This document shows, piece by piece, positions 43,779-53,314 of a stretch of 64,000 nt of DNA; position 1 is the stretch's first letter, and each line of letters starts with the position of its first letter. The stretch is taken from assembly GCF_025642135.1 (NCBI RefSeq), contig NZ_CP106793.1, positions 8,710,001 to 8,774,000 on the forward strand, in the 5' to 3' direction. The notes under the pieces are model-generated. The model ran no database searches. It was not told the DNA's origin and was given only the letters and a program-made list of their open reading frames with translations. This DNA comes from Streptomyces cynarae. GTDB lineage: Bacteria > Actinomycetota > Actinomycetes > Streptomycetales > Streptomycetaceae. A program made the translations under genes and the position numbers.

Positions 43779-44675
43779 TCAAACGCCCTTCAGAACACGA
43801 TCAAGTGCCGCGCGGCCTACAGGTCCCCAGTGCGGCTTGCCGCCGGGAAGGCCCCGATCTCCGTTCTGCCCCATGAGCATCAGAAAGAGGCTCTTCATCG
43901 CGGCCAACCCGCGGGCGCGCCGGATCGCTGCCTCGTCCGCATGCGCGTACATGTCGAAGAACCGTGAGGCCGTGCCCGCGGGTAGCAGCACCCATGCGGC
44001 GGCGAGGTCCCACGCCGGATCGCCGGCGAACATGTCACCGAAATCGACGATGCCCGAGAGCGTTCCGTCCGAGACGACGACGTTCGCGGGATGGAGGTCG
44101 CCGTGCACCCACACCGGCGGGCCCTCCCACGCGTGGGCCGCAACGGCGTCGTCCCAGACGGCCCGGACGTCGGCAGCGATGTCGTCGGGGGCAACGGCCT
44201 GGAAGAAGTTCTCGAAGCCGTCCGTGCAGTTCCTGGGATGGGCACCGCGGTCCGTGGCGATCGGCGCCTCGGCGGGCGCCTCCACATGGAGCGCCCGGAG
44301 GAAACCCGCCAGCGTGTCGGCCGCGTGGGCGCCGCGGCTGATCGAGCCGTGGTCCAGCGGCTCGCCGGGAACCCACGTCATCACGGTCCAGTGCTTGGGG
44401 AAGCGCTCGGACGGTGCGCCGAACCGCACCGGAGTCGGTACCGGGAGCGGCAGGCGCGGAGCCAGCACGGGTAGCCATCGCCGCTCCTTGAGCTGGAGCT
44501 CCGGGGTGCGGTCCATGCGCTGCATGCGGACGGCCAACTCATCCCCGAGGCGCCACATTTGGTTGCCCCAGCCGCCCGCCACCTCGCGGATGGCCAGCCC
44601 TGCAAGGTCTGGATGTTGCTCCTGCAGCAGGTCGCGGACCAGGTCTGCGGTGATCTCGATCTCGGTGTCGGTCAT
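43779..44675 (-). CDS. Aminoglycoside-phosphotransferase-family kinase
   Basis: A 298-residue APH-fold kinase. The catalytic loop is VWVHGDLHPANVVVSDG and the metal site is GIVDFGDMFAGDPAWDLAAA. The N-terminal lobe has GGWGNQMWRLGDELAVRMQR. Most family members in Streptomyces phosphorylate unknown metabolites, and some confer antibiotic resistance; the substrate cannot be told from sequence. It is flanked on its 5' side by an IS5 remnant only about 20 bases upstream of the start, which may have displaced its promoter. Confidence 0.9.
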   Translation of the reverse strand: MTDTEIEITADLVRDLLQEQHPDLAGLAIREVAGGWGNQMWRLGDELAVRMQRMDRTPELQLKERRWLPVLAPRLPLPVPTPVRFGAPSERFPKHWTVMTWVPGEPLDHGSISRGAHAADTLAGFLRALHVEAPAEAPIATDRGAHPRNCTDGFENFFQAVAPDDIAADVRAVWDDAVAAHAWEGPPVWVHGDLHPANVVVSDGTLSGIVDFGDMFAGDPAWDLAAAWVLLPAGTASRFFDMYAHADEAAIRRARGLAAMKSLFLMLMGQNGDRGLPGGKPHWGPVGRAALDRVLKGV

Positions 44676-44692
44676 GCGAAGTCACAGTATCC

Positions 44693-44987
44693 TGTCTCCG
44701 CATCGCGGCTTCGGCTATCGGATCCTCGGGCAGGGCCTCGAAGACATCGGCATCCCGCCACTTCCTGAAGCCGTTGTGGAGGGTGCGCAAGGCGCCGAAC
44801 TCGGCCGGCATCTCCCGCCACTGCCCGCCGGTCCGAAACCGCCCTTGCCCGCCGGTCCGAAACCGCCAACCGTCAGATCACGCCCTCGAACTGCTGCCGC
44901 AGCCGCTCGGGACACGGACCGTACCAACCGACCGGCAGTACGGCTCGACGAATTCCCGCACTTCGACGGTCAGTTGTGCCCGCGGCA
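44693..44987 (-). pseudogene. IS5-family transposase N-terminal remnant
   Basis: Read leftward in mixed frames: AQLTVEVREFVEPYCRSVGT, an interrupted region, then WREMPAEFGALRTLHNGFRK and WRDADVFEALPEDPIAEAA. It parallels the remnant at 33.4-34.0 kb. A 24-base tandem duplication (44822-44868) sits in the middle, where the FRTGGQ segment is repeated. Confidence 0.7.
44822..44868. repeat. 24-bp tandem duplication in IS5 remnant
   Basis: GCCCGCCGGTCCGAAACCGC occurs twice with a 24-base period. In the transposase frame this duplicates the FRTGG segment. It probably arose by slippage after the gene was already inactive. Confidence 0.75.
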
Positions 44988-45059
44988 TGCACGACGCTCT
45001 ACCACATGTCCTGCGACGACGAACCCGGACCGTGTGCCATCGATGGTCAGGCGATACTC

Positions 45060-45380
45060 CTACCGCCCGGAGCGCGGCATCCGTACGACCGCCGTCCCTG
45101 CAGTCAGGTCAACCGTCGTCCTGTTCGGCGGGGCCCCGTCATCCTCGTTGTCCGGCATGACCAGTGACGACTGCCGCTCCTTCAGTTCGTTCTGCTTGCC
45201 CGGGGAAAGGCTCGCATGCAATTGTTCGAATCCGGTCGCTGATATCTGCCCCTGGCGTGCGCTGTTCCGCCACGGCAGCACTCCGGCCCGCCCCGCGCGC
45301 AGCAGCAGCTGGTCAACGAAGGCCAGCAGGGTCAGCACGATGACCAGCCCGGGCAGGGTCATGAAGAAGACGAATTGCAT
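45060..45380 (-). CDS. DUF6191-type single-pass membrane protein
   Basis: A 106-residue protein with one N-terminal membrane helix (FFMTLPGLVIVLTLLAFVDQ) and a cytoplasmic segment RQGQISATGFEQLHASLSPG followed by a charged tail. The GFE-L-A-LSPGK motif after a single helix matches DUF6191, an actinobacterial family of unknown role. The ATG at 45380 directly precedes the helix. The gene is read leftward, away from the DUF4419 gene upstream. Confidence 0.8.
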   Translation of the reverse strand: MQFVFFMTLPGLVIVLTLLAFVDQLLLRAGRAGVLPWRNSARQGQISATGFEQLHASLSPGKQNELKERQSSLVMPDNEDDGAPPNRTTVDLTAGTAVVRMPRSGR

Positions 45381-45479
45381 GTCCCCAGTATCCGAGCCGA
45401 ACCTGCGGACAGTCACCCCTGCAATTGGGCACGCACAAGGTTCCTTGTCGCAGGAGCCGTACCGTGCCGCAGGCACACC

Positions 45480-46799
45480 CTAGAGCGACCGAAGGGCGTA
45501 GCCGAGGTCAGGGCCGTAGTTGCCCCAGCACTGGATATCACCGGTGTCGGATACAAGGTCGCCGAGATACCAGTCGCCGTTGTCGGCCCGCACCGCGCAG
45601 AGCCCCTTCAAGTTGATCGCGCAGTCGGCTTGGAGAGGTTCGCCGTGCAGGGTGACGGTGCCGAGGGTGGTGAGAAGCTCGGCTTGTGGACAGCCGGTGA
45701 CGCGCTGAATATCGGACATGGTCCACGGCTCGGGGAGGCGCTCGTCCCGGGGCTCGGTGGCGGGGAGTAGTTCCACCACGGCGTAGCCGAGGCGCGGCCG
45801 GATCCACTCACCGTCGCGTTCTGTGCCGAGTACTCCGCCGAGGAAGGCCATCTCGAAGGTGCCGGTGGGCGTCTCCCAGCGGAACGAGACGCGGGAGATG
45901 TGCGAGGGGAAGTCCTCCTCGTCGGTGGTGCCCGGGCCGAACGACTGCTTGGGAGACGGTCCGTCGTCGGTGTATCGGTGGGCGAAGAAAGCGGTGATCC
46001 AGCCGGTGACCCTGTCGCCGCCGGACGCCGACTCCCACTTGTAGAGCGAACGCCAGAACTCCTGGTCGATACCCCACCCGGAGGCCGTCGCGCTGATCGA
46101 GTCCAGCACCGGGTGCAAGGCGGCGAACCACGGCCGCAGGCCTTCGAACCATCCTTCCAGCTCCCGCACCCGGGCTGCCAGCAGGCGCCAGTCTCGGTCC
46201 GTGCCCTCCAGTCGGATCCGGGGGATGCCGCAGAGCGAGGTCCATCGGAAGCGGTAGTACGGGCTGACCACGTCCATCAGCGCCACGAGCACGGCCGTGG
46301 CGTCGGTGGGGGTGGTGGTCGAGAAGGCGGGCTGGAAGAGGTCGGCTACATCATCGCCGATGCGGGCACGCAGGGGCTGTTGGACCAGGTTGATCGAGCG
46401 CTCCCAATCCAGCGGGGCCAGGTCGTCGCGGACGGCGATGGTCTGCTGGTGCATCGGCGTTTCGGTGAAGAGCCCCGCGTAGGTGCCGGAGTTCAGGCGG
46501 ACGTGGACGGCTACCTCGTGCACGACGACGTACCAGAGCAGGTCGGGTGAGAGGCTCAGTGGCAGGTGAGCCGTGAAGCACAGGTGAACGGCGCGCAGCA
46601 GGAGGCTGGAGGTGGGCTCAGCACTCTCCGAAGCGCCGGTGGACCAGCCGACGAGGCGATCGGTGCTGCGGTGGTGGAAGCGCGCCTGGTCGCGGAGCAC
46701 AGCCTGCAGGAAGCGCTCGTTGCCGAGTTCGGTGAGCTCGGAAGCGAGCCAAGCGGCCTCGGCGTCTTCAGCAAGCGGAAGGTCTATCTCGAAAGCCAT
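45480..46799 (-). CDS. DUF4419-domain protein
   Basis: A 439-residue protein of the DUF4419 family, found in bacteria and fungi, without known function. Recognisable features are LSLSPDLLWYVVVHEVAVHV, RDDLAPLDW, STTTPTDATAVLVALMDVVS, PYYRFRWTSLCGIPRIRLEG, VLDSISATASGWGIDQEFWR and SGGDRVTGWITAFFAH. The start at 46799 is the first ATG with family similarity; the frame stays open far upstream only because of base composition. It is single and not obviously in an operon. Confidence 0.88.
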   Translation of the reverse strand: MAFEIDLPLAEDAEAAWLASELTELGNERFLQAVLRDQARFHHRSTDRLVGWSTGASESAEPTSSLLLRAVHLCFTAHLPLSLSPDLLWYVVVHEVAVHVRLNSGTYAGLFTETPMHQQTIAVRDDLAPLDWERSINLVQQPLRARIGDDVADLFQPAFSTTTPTDATAVLVALMDVVSPYYRFRWTSLCGIPRIRLEGTDRDWRLLAARVRELEGWFEGLRPWFAALHPVLDSISATASGWGIDQEFWRSLYKWESASGGDRVTGWITAFFAHRYTDDGPSPKQSFGPGTTDEEDFPSHISRVSFRWETPTGTFEMAFLGGVLGTERDGEWIRPRLGYAVVELLPATEPRDERLPEPWTMSDIQRVTGCPQAELLTTLGTVTLHGEPLQADCAINLKGLCAVRADNGDWYLGDLVSDTGDIQCWGNYGPDLGYALRSL

Positions 46800-47634
46800 T
46801 CGTATCCCCCAGAAGCCGTGATCGGCCTTGATCGTAAGAGACCGATGAGACCCTCGGTTCTGTGCCACCGCTTGCGTGACAAGGTCGGAACTTCGGCTCG
46901 GACGATTTCGCGATGCCCCTGGAGTGCGGCGCCCCATCATGCAGTAGATCGGGCGGCCAGCGGCAACTGCGGGGCGGGGGAGGTGTCGGTTTACGGCGGG
47001 CTCCGTTCGGTGGTATCGCGTGACGTTGCGTGCGGTGGCGCGTTGGTGCTGTATGAGCAGAGGTCGCAGGTTGCGGGATCTGCCAGGGGCGCCGGCGTTC
47101 GAGCAGTTGAGGGCTGAGCCGGCACGTACCGCTGGGTCGGTGGCCGGGACAAGGCCGCCGCAGCGGAAGGCGTGCGAGGGGCGTGTGGCACGGCGAGTGC
47201 GGAGCCGGATGACGGCCGCGGCGAGACGGTGCAGACCGGTTCCACCCGAGGTCACTCGCCCGCCTTCTTGAGCGGCCGGCGGCGGCGTACGTCGCGGCAT
47301 TGGGCAATCGAGGGCCCGGCCTCGTGTGCGGGGGTGGGCGGCGCCTCGTGCGCGGAGGCGGGCGGCTGAAAGGGCGGCTGGAAGCGTGTCGACAGCCAAG
47401 CCGACGAGGATGACCGCGTCGTTCCTGGTTGCTGCGGCGTCCTGCCGGCGGTCAGCCACGGCAGGCATGCGGGCGCTGGCGAGCAAGTCACCGGGGAAGT
47501 CGCACCAGGCCTCGCACACGTCATGTCCGGCGCGGCGGGTGGGCGACCGTCAGTGGCGCCATGAGCTGGACAAGGCTCAGGGCCCGCCCGGTCGGAAACG
47601 TTGTTTTGCTGCCGGTACACCGTCACGCCATTCG
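46800..47634. other. Long region without a recognisable gene
   Basis: About 830 bases between the divergent DUF4419 and SpoIIE-phosphatase genes. Frames are long but rich in Arg and Pro and resemble nothing. It holds both promoters; no clear hexamers were found apart from the palindrome at 47635. Confidence 0.45.
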
Positions 47635-47655
47635 CGCATATTGTAGCGATATGCG
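47635..47655. promoter_or_regulatory. Palindrome spanning the start codon of the SpoIIE phosphatase gene
   Basis: CGCATAT and ATATGCG form perfect 7-bp arms around a 7-base centre; the ATG at 47651 lies in the right arm. No ribosome-binding site is seen, so the gene may have a short leader with an operator or an RNA hairpin at its start. Confidence 0.45.
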
Positions 47656-50188
47656 TGTTGCTCGGTGCGGCTGGTGTGATGCGCCACTGCCCGATCAGGC
47701 CGGCTCCAGGCGGCGGTACTGCCGCCCGGCGCACCGGCAGGCGGCTTGGCGGGCGCGGCGCCGATGGGCCGCTGCGGCCACGGCGCGTCAGGCGATGGTG
47801 CTCGCCGACGCGGAGCTGCTGGCTCGAGCTGAAGCGGTGTTGCACGAGGCGAACGATCTGTCCCAGGGGCAAGCCGCTGTGGCGGGTCACAGTGCCGCGG
47901 TGTCCCAGGTCTTCGCACTGGCCGAACAGTTGGTGCAGCATGCCGTGCTGGCCGATCGGCAGGCCGGGGCGAGCTGGGCGCGGATCGGCGCCCGCCTGGG
48001 GATCACCGGTGCGGCGGCCAGGCGCCGCTTCGGACGGATCACGCGGGCCGGGTCGGATCGTGCCGCGCAGTCTGACCACACCAACCCTGAACGGCTGTCT
48101 GCACTGCTGCTGGCGGCGGTGCGGGAGGCAGGCGCCTCCTCGAGTGCTCTATACCTGCTGCCGCCGGGCCGTCAGGCGCTGCGGCTGGCCGTGGTGACCG
48201 GAGGGAAGACCGCGGCGCTGTGGGAGCGGGTGGCGCCGGCGGACGGCGGTCCGGTAGCCGACGCGCTACGTGAACAACACATCGTGTGGATCGCCAGTCA
48301 CGCACAGCTGGCCCGGCGCTACCCGCGGATCGCGCTCGCGCTGCCCTATCCGGTGGCGATGGCTGCCGCCCCGATCACGACCGGCGCCACCACCTGGGGC
48401 GTGCTGGCGCTGCTGTGGCCCGACACGCACCCGCCCCGGCTGAGCGCCAACGAGCGCGACGTGGTCACCACCACCTGCGAGCGGATGGCTGAGTTCCTTG
48501 AACAGGCCGCTGTGGGCGGACACCCGGTCCTGCCCCAAGAGCAGCCACACGTGCCGGCCCCGCCGCGGACCCGGACACCCGATCCACTCCAGGCACTGGC
48601 CGCCGTGGAATTCGTGGACCGCCTCAAGGAGGGATGCCTGGGGCTGGACTTGGAGGGCCGGATCACTTTCATCGGTGCCGCCGCTTGCGACGTGCTCGGC
48701 AGCAGCGCGCCAGATCTGCTCGGAACACCGCTGTGTGAGGCGCTGCCATGGCTGGACGAGCCGGTCTTCCAAGATCACTACCGTGCCGCGGTGATCAGCC
48801 GCAAGCCCGCTTCCTTCACGGCCCGGCTCCCATCGGACGGTTGGCTGGACTTCCAGCTCTACCCCGATGCCTCCGGCACCAGCGTCCGCATCGTCCCCGC
48901 CGGCAAAACCGGCACGGCGGACCGCCCCAGCGGCGGCATGCAGACCACCCCCAGGCCGACGCGAGCACACGCGCTGTATGACCTGATGCACCTGGCCGCC
49001 ACGCTCACCCAGGCCGTCAGCGTGCGGGACGTGGTCGAGCTGGCGGCCGACCAGATCATGCCCGCCTTCGACGCCCAGGGCTTCGTCCTGTCCGTCGCCG
49101 ACGGCGGCCGGCTGCAGATCGTCGGCTCCCGCGGATACCGGCCCGAGGTCCTCCGCCCCTTCGACGGACCGCCGCTCACGGACCGATCAGCACCCACCGT
49201 GCACGCCCTGACCGACGGGGTTCCCCTCTTTTTCCCCTCACCGCAGGAAATGGAGCAGTTCCACCCCGACATCCCGCGGCTGACGAAGAGGTCGGCCTGG
49301 GCATTCCTGCCGCTGATCGTCTCCGGCCGCCCGGTCGGCTGCTGGGTGCTCTCCTTCGACCGGCCCCGCTGCTTCACCCCCGACGAGCGTGCCGTCCTGA
49401 CCTCTCTCGCCGGACTCATCGCCCAGGCCCTCGACCGTGCCCGCCTGTACGATGCCAAACACCAGCTCGCCCACGACCTGCAGACAGGGCTGCTTCCCGG
49501 CACCCTGCCCACTGTGCCCGGACTGGAGATCGCCGCCCGCTATCTGCCCGCCGCCCACGGCATGGACGTCGGCGGTGACTTCTACGACCTCATCCGCCTG
49601 GGCGACACCAGCGTCGCCGCCGCCATCGGCGACGTCCAGGGCCACAACGTGAATGCCGCCGCCCTGATGGGACAAATCCGCACCGCCGTGCACGCCACCG
49701 CCGGCGCACCTCCCGGCGAAGTCCTCGCCCGCACCAACCGCCTGCTCACGGACTTCGACCCCGGACTCTTCGCCAGCTGCCTGTACGTGCACCTCGACCT
49801 TGCCCACCACCGCGCCCAGCTGGCCACCGCCGGCCACCCACCGGCGCTGGTGCGTCATCCCGACGGACACACCGAGATCGTCAGGCTGTCGCCCGGGCTC
49901 CTGCTCGGCATCGACCCCGCTGCCGACTACCAGGCCGGCGAGATCGTCCTGCCCCCCGATGCCCTGCTCGCCCTGTACACCGACGGCCTCATCGAGACAC
50001 CCGGTGTCGATCTCGACGACGCCACAGCCGGGCTCGCCGACCATCTCACACGAGCGGGGGACCAGCCCCTTGACGCCCTCGCCGACACTCTCATCGGCCG
50101 CACTTCACACACCGATCCCCGCAGCGACGACATCGCCCTGCTCCTCCTTCACCGACAACCGTCAGCCATGCTCCGGATCGGAGGCTGA
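47651..50188 (+). CDS. Multidomain PP2C (SpoIIE-type) phosphatase with zinc ribbon, GAF and PAS domains
   Basis: An 845-residue regulatory phosphatase. Residues 6-28 (CGWC, then YCRPAH) look like a small zinc ribbon, followed by a helical/HTH-like part (ASWARIGARLGITGAAARRR). A GAF domain lies at about 140-290, a PAS domain at 305-420 (DRLKEGCLGLDLEGRITFIG), a second GAF at 445-600, and the SpoIIE phosphatase from about 610 (HDLQTGLLPGTLPTVPGLEI, VGGDFYDLI with Gly641, GDVQGHNV, LYTDGLIE). Such enzymes dephosphorylate anti-anti-sigma factors and counter RsbW-like kinases, one of which is encoded at 16.1 kb. A palindrome covers the start codon. Confidence 0.92.
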   Translation: MRVARCGWCDAPLPDQAGSRRRYCRPAHRQAAWRARRRWAAAATARQAMVLADAELLARAEAVLHEANDLSQGQAAVAGHSAAVSQVFALAEQLVQHAVLADRQAGASWARIGARLGITGAAARRRFGRITRAGSDRAAQSDHTNPERLSALLLAAVREAGASSSALYLLPPGRQALRLAVVTGGKTAALWERVAPADGGPVADALREQHIVWIASHAQLARRYPRIALALPYPVAMAAAPITTGATTWGVLALLWPDTHPPRLSANERDVVTTTCERMAEFLEQAAVGGHPVLPQEQPHVPAPPRTRTPDPLQALAAVEFVDRLKEGCLGLDLEGRITFIGAAACDVLGSSAPDLLGTPLCEALPWLDEPVFQDHYRAAVISRKPASFTARLPSDGWLDFQLYPDASGTSVRIVPAGKTGTADRPSGGMQTTPRPTRAHALYDLMHLAATLTQAVSVRDVVELAADQIMPAFDAQGFVLSVADGGRLQIVGSRGYRPEVLRPFDGPPLTDRSAPTVHALTDGVPLFFPSPQEMEQFHPDIPRLTKRSAWAFLPLIVSGRPVGCWVLSFDRPRCFTPDERAVLTSLAGLIAQALDRARLYDAKHQLAHDLQTGLLPGTLPTVPGLEIAARYLPAAHGMDVGGDFYDLIRLGDTSVAAAIGDVQGHNVNAAALMGQIRTAVHATAGAPPGEVLARTNRLLTDFDPGLFASCLYVHLDLAHHRAQLATAGHPPALVRHPDGHTEIVRLSPGLLLGIDPAADYQAGEIVLPPDALLALYTDGLIETPGVDLDDATAGLADHLTRAGDQPLDALADTLIGRTSHTDPRSDDIALLLLHRQPSAMLRIGG

Positions 50189-50349
50189 CACCGTGCCCGG
50201 TCCGCCGTCGGGGAAAGAGGCTGCCGGTGGTGCGGTGGACGCTCGCCCATGCTCAAGTTGCACCGGCCTCCGATCAGCCGTCGGTGACGGAACAGGCCGT
50301 CGAGGAAGGCTGTCGCTGCCGGCTGGCGGCTGCGGGCTGGCGGCTGCGG
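50189..50349. other. Junction sequence after the phosphatase gene
   Basis: A short stretch of low-complexity repeats of GGCTGCGGG type between the phosphatase stop and the IS982 remnant. No gene is seen. Confidence 0.35.
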
Positions 50350-50605
50350 GCGGCGACCGGTCGAAAATGTCGTGCAGATAGGGGAAGAGGTGGCGCAGGT
50401 GGGCACGGGCATGGCGGAGCCATTCGGCATCGGAGGTGAAGCCGAATATGGCCTGCATTATGGCGAGGGTGACCAGTTCGGCATCGCTCAGGCGGGGCGT
50501 AATGCCGACCGGCGGGCGCGACGGCGCCAGGTAGGGATGCTCTTTCAGCATGTCGTCGGTCGTCGCATAGAGTGCTGTTGCGAGGGTGTCCACGTCGTTC
50601 GCCAT
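50350..50605 (-). pseudogene. IS982-family transposase N-terminal remnant
   Basis: From the ATG at 50605: MANDVDTLATALYATTDDML, then TPRLSDAELVTLAIMQAIFG and AEWLRHARAHLRHLFPYLHD. D-DTL-TALY---DD and RLSDAEL-TLA--Q--LGF-SE--WLR are typical of IS982-type transposases. It is cut after about 80 of roughly 290 residues. Confidence 0.8.
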
Positions 50606-50627
50606 AAGACGATCTTGGACACCCTCG
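50581..50627. repeat. 11-bp inverted repeat around the IS982 start
   Basis: CGAGGGTGTCC (50581-50591) and GGACACCCTCG (50617-50627) are perfect inverted repeats with 25 bases between them. They enclose the transposase start codon. They could be an operator, an attenuating hairpin, or one terminal repeat plus an internal copy. Confidence 0.5.
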
Positions 50628-50675
50628 TTCTCGTCTCCGCAGGCACTCCTTGGACCACACCACCAGGAGGAACCA

Positions 50676-51065
50676 GTGTCATACCCGCGCCCGCTCACCC
50701 CCGATGAGAAACTCGCCGACGCGAAGAAGCAGCTGAGCCTCCCGCGTATCGTCGTGATCTGCGGCTCCACCCGTTTCATGACCGAGATGACCGAGGCCGA
50801 TCTGCGGGAGACCAAAGCCGGAAAGATTGTCGTCAAGCCGGGTTGCGACATGAAGTCGCCGCACGAACTTTGGTCCGATCCTGTCGAGGCCGTGGCGCTG
50901 AAGGTTCGACTCGACGATCTGCACCGAGCGAAGATCCGGCTCGCTGATGAGGTGCTCGTAGTCGGCGACTACATCGGAGACAGCACCCGAGCCGAAATCG
51001 CCTACGCCCGGTCGCTGGGCAAGCCCGTGCGGTTCACGCACCCTGAAGTCGACCCCGACGCCTGA
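50676..51065 (+). CDS. Nucleoside 2-deoxyribosyltransferase-like protein
   Basis: A 129-residue protein with a Rossmann-like start RIVVICGSTRFMTEMTEADL, then DLHRAKIRLADEVLVVGDYI and GDSTRAEIAYARSLGKPVRF. C-GS-RF, the acidic DEVLVV strand and S-R-EI-YA-x-GKPV are shared with the nucleoside 2-deoxyribosyltransferase superfamily, which cleaves or transfers N-glycosidic bonds. The exact substrate is unknown. It starts at GTG 50676 after a perfect AGGAGG. It is flanked by IS remnants, so it may have travelled with them. Confidence 0.82.
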   Translation: MSYPRPLTPDEKLADAKKQLSLPRIVVICGSTRFMTEMTEADLRETKAGKIVVKPGCDMKSPHELWSDPVEAVALKVRLDDLHRAKIRLADEVLVVGDYIGDSTRAEIAYARSLGKPVRFTHPEVDPDA

Positions 51066-51324
51066 CCGCCCACCCTCACACCCTCCGCAGGCACCCCTTG
51101 GAATTGATCATCTAAGGGCTGTCCTACCTTCACGACGTGGGTCTGATCTGGTCACTCGTACGATCGGAGGGCCCGGGGGCTCCGGGTATGGCTGTAAAGG
51201 CTGAGCCGCTGGATGGCTTACGGGACTTGGCCGCCCGGAGCCCCGCGACGACTCGACCGCCAATTGGGAGACGCGACTCGATCGCTGCTGTAGGACAACG
51301 CCGGCGAGGTCGTCTGCGGGATCG

Positions 51325-52541
51325 ATGTACGACGAGCTGGCGGAGGTGGCCGTGCCAGAGATCTGGGCCGGGGTGGACATCGGCAAGACGCATCACCACG
51401 CCGTGGTGATCGACGCGGAGGGCGAGCGGCTGCTGTCTCGCCGGATCCAGAACGACGAGACTGAGCTGCTGGCGCTGATCGGCGATGTGCTGGCGATATC
51501 CAACGACGTCTTGTGGGCAGTCGATCTCAATCACGGCGGTGCTGCATTGCTGATCGGGCTGCTCACCGTCCACGGTCAGCCCGTCGCCTATCTCACCGGC
51601 CTGGCAGTGCACCGGGCCTCCGCCACCTACCGCGGTGAGGAAAGACGGACGCGAAGGACGCATTCGTCATCGCGGACCAGGCCCGCATCCGCTGGGACCT
51701 GGGGCTGCTGCGGCCCGGCGACGAGATTGCCACCGACCTGCGCACCCTTACCACCCGACGACTGGATCTTGTCTTCGACCGCACCCGGCAGATCAACCGT
51801 CTCCGGGCCCAACTGCTGGACATCTTCCCTGCGTTGGAGCGCTCGTTGGACCTGACCAACAAGGGTCCGGTGGTGCTTCTGACCGGCTACCAGACTCCGG
51901 CCGCGATCCGCCGCACAGGCGTGAAGCGGATCGAGGCCTGGCTGAGAAACCGCAAGGTCAAGAGCGCCGCCGCGCTCGCGCGCACCTGCGTGGAAGCCGC
52001 GCAGGCCCAGCAGACTGCGCTGCCCGGTGAGCGATTGGCCGCAGCGATGGTTGTCCGCCTCGCGAAGGGGGTGATGGCCCTCGAGGAGGAGATCGCCGAG
52101 CTTGACGATCTCATCGAGGCGAGGTTTCGCGAGCATCCGCACGCCGAGGTGATCCGCAGCCTGCCCGGCATGGGTGCCAGACTCGGCGCCGAGTTCATCG
52201 CCGCAACGGGGGGCGACCTGGACGCCTTCGGAAGCGCCGACCGCCTGGCCGGCTTCGCCGGCCTAGCCCCGCAGCCCCGTGACTCCGGCCGCGTCAGCGG
52301 CAATCTGCGCAGGCCACGCCGCTATCACCGCGGTCTGCTGCGGACCATGTACTTGTCGGCGCCGGCCAGTCTCAAGTCCTGCCCCGCCTCCAAGGCGTAC
52401 TACCAACGAAAGCGGAGCGAAGGGAAGGGGCACAAACAAGCTCTCCTTGCCCTCGCCCGCCGACGCGTCAACGTCCTGTGGGCGATGATCCGTGACAGAG
52501 CGTGCTATCACGCTTCGCAACCCGTCGCGGCAGCTGCTTGA
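51325..52541 (+). pseudogene. IS110-family transposase with one-base deletion
   Basis: The DEDD transposase starts at ATG 51325 (AGVDIGKTHHHAVVIDAEGE, VDLNHGGAALLIGLL). It leaves frame near 51638, where TYRGE should continue GKTDAKDAFVIADQARIRWD, which appears in the -1 frame. The rest is complete: RLAGFAGLAPQPRDSGRVSG and YHRGLLRTMYLSA, ending at 52541. A GGG run reduced to GG explains the shift. It is otherwise intact, so this is a very recent inactivation or a sequencing error. Confidence 0.88.
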
Positions 52542-52592
52542 CATCAGCATTGGGAAGTCCCGTAATCGCTGGTCATGCGTCGCCCAACGCCC

Positions 52593-53147
52593 TCATGCTG
52601 GCTTGGGAGCACCAGGGTCGTTCTGGGTATCGATGCGCAAGTCCCGGATGTACCAGTCGAGCCGTGTCCCGTCCTCGCCGTGTGTGTGCTTGCCGGGTGT
52701 GAATCCGGCCCGGCGGGCGACTGAGGCTGATGTGGCGTTCTCCGGTTCTACTCGGATCACGGCCTCCTTCCCACCCTCACTTGCGGCGTATCGGGAGACC
52801 AGGAGGACCGCGCGGGTGGCCAGGCCGCGCCCTCTCCAGGACGGGTAGAGGCCGTAGGCGACGTTCACCTGGCCGGGAGACAAGCCCTCTGCTGTGAACC
52901 GCAGGTCGATCGTCCCGGCGAGCGTCTCGTCGGTGCCCACCCGGATACCGAAAGCGCGGAGCGGGCCGGATGTGTCCCACTGCTCCTGGCAGTGCCGTAT
53001 GTAGGCTTCGACGCCCTCGCGTGTGCCGGGACCGCCACTGAGCCAGCGAACCAGCGGCTCATCCTCCCCCGCGAGGTGCGCCTCCGCATCGTCCAGGCGC
53101 AGCGGGGACAGAGCGATGATCCCGTCGGACAACTTCACTTCATGCAT
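52593..53147 (-). CDS. GNAT-family N-acetyltransferase
   Basis: A 184-residue acetyltransferase: IALSPLRLDDAEAHLAGEDE, then QVNVAYGLYPSWRGRGLATR for the acetyl-CoA loop (R-G-R-G-L-A), AVLLVSRYA, and VIRVEPENATSASVARRAGF with the N--S--VA-R-GF ending. The substrate is unknown. The ATG at 53147 directly starts the domain. It lies 50 bases from the IS110 3' end and is convergent with it. Confidence 0.88.
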   Translation of the reverse strand: MHEVKLSDGIIALSPLRLDDAEAHLAGEDEPLVRWLSGGPGTREGVEAYIRHCQEQWDTSGPLRAFGIRVGTDETLAGTIDLRFTAEGLSPGQVNVAYGLYPSWRGRGLATRAVLLVSRYAASEGGKEAVIRVEPENATSASVARRAGFTPGKHTHGEDGTRLDWYIRDLRIDTQNDPGAPKPA

Positions 53148-53314
53148 CCGGTGATTCTTGACGCCTGAACTGCGCTGCGCCATCGGATTCCGAGGGACAT
53201 CGCGCATCGCCCCCATCTCAAAGAGATGATCTTGGGATAGCTGGTGTGATCACGGCGTCCGAGCCTTCCTGGATAGCCCCGTTCACTGGGCTGAGCCCGC
53301 GTCAGTGCAACAAG

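Noticed and set aside
43681..45483. A 600-codon + strand frame
   Set aside because: Antisense to the aminoglycoside-phosphotransferase-like gene, which has clear catalytic motifs; the frame is Arg/Ser-rich.
46800..47519. N-terminal extension of the DUF4419 frame by 240 codons
   Set aside because: The extension is low-complexity and lacks family similarity; the ATG at 46799 fits the family start.
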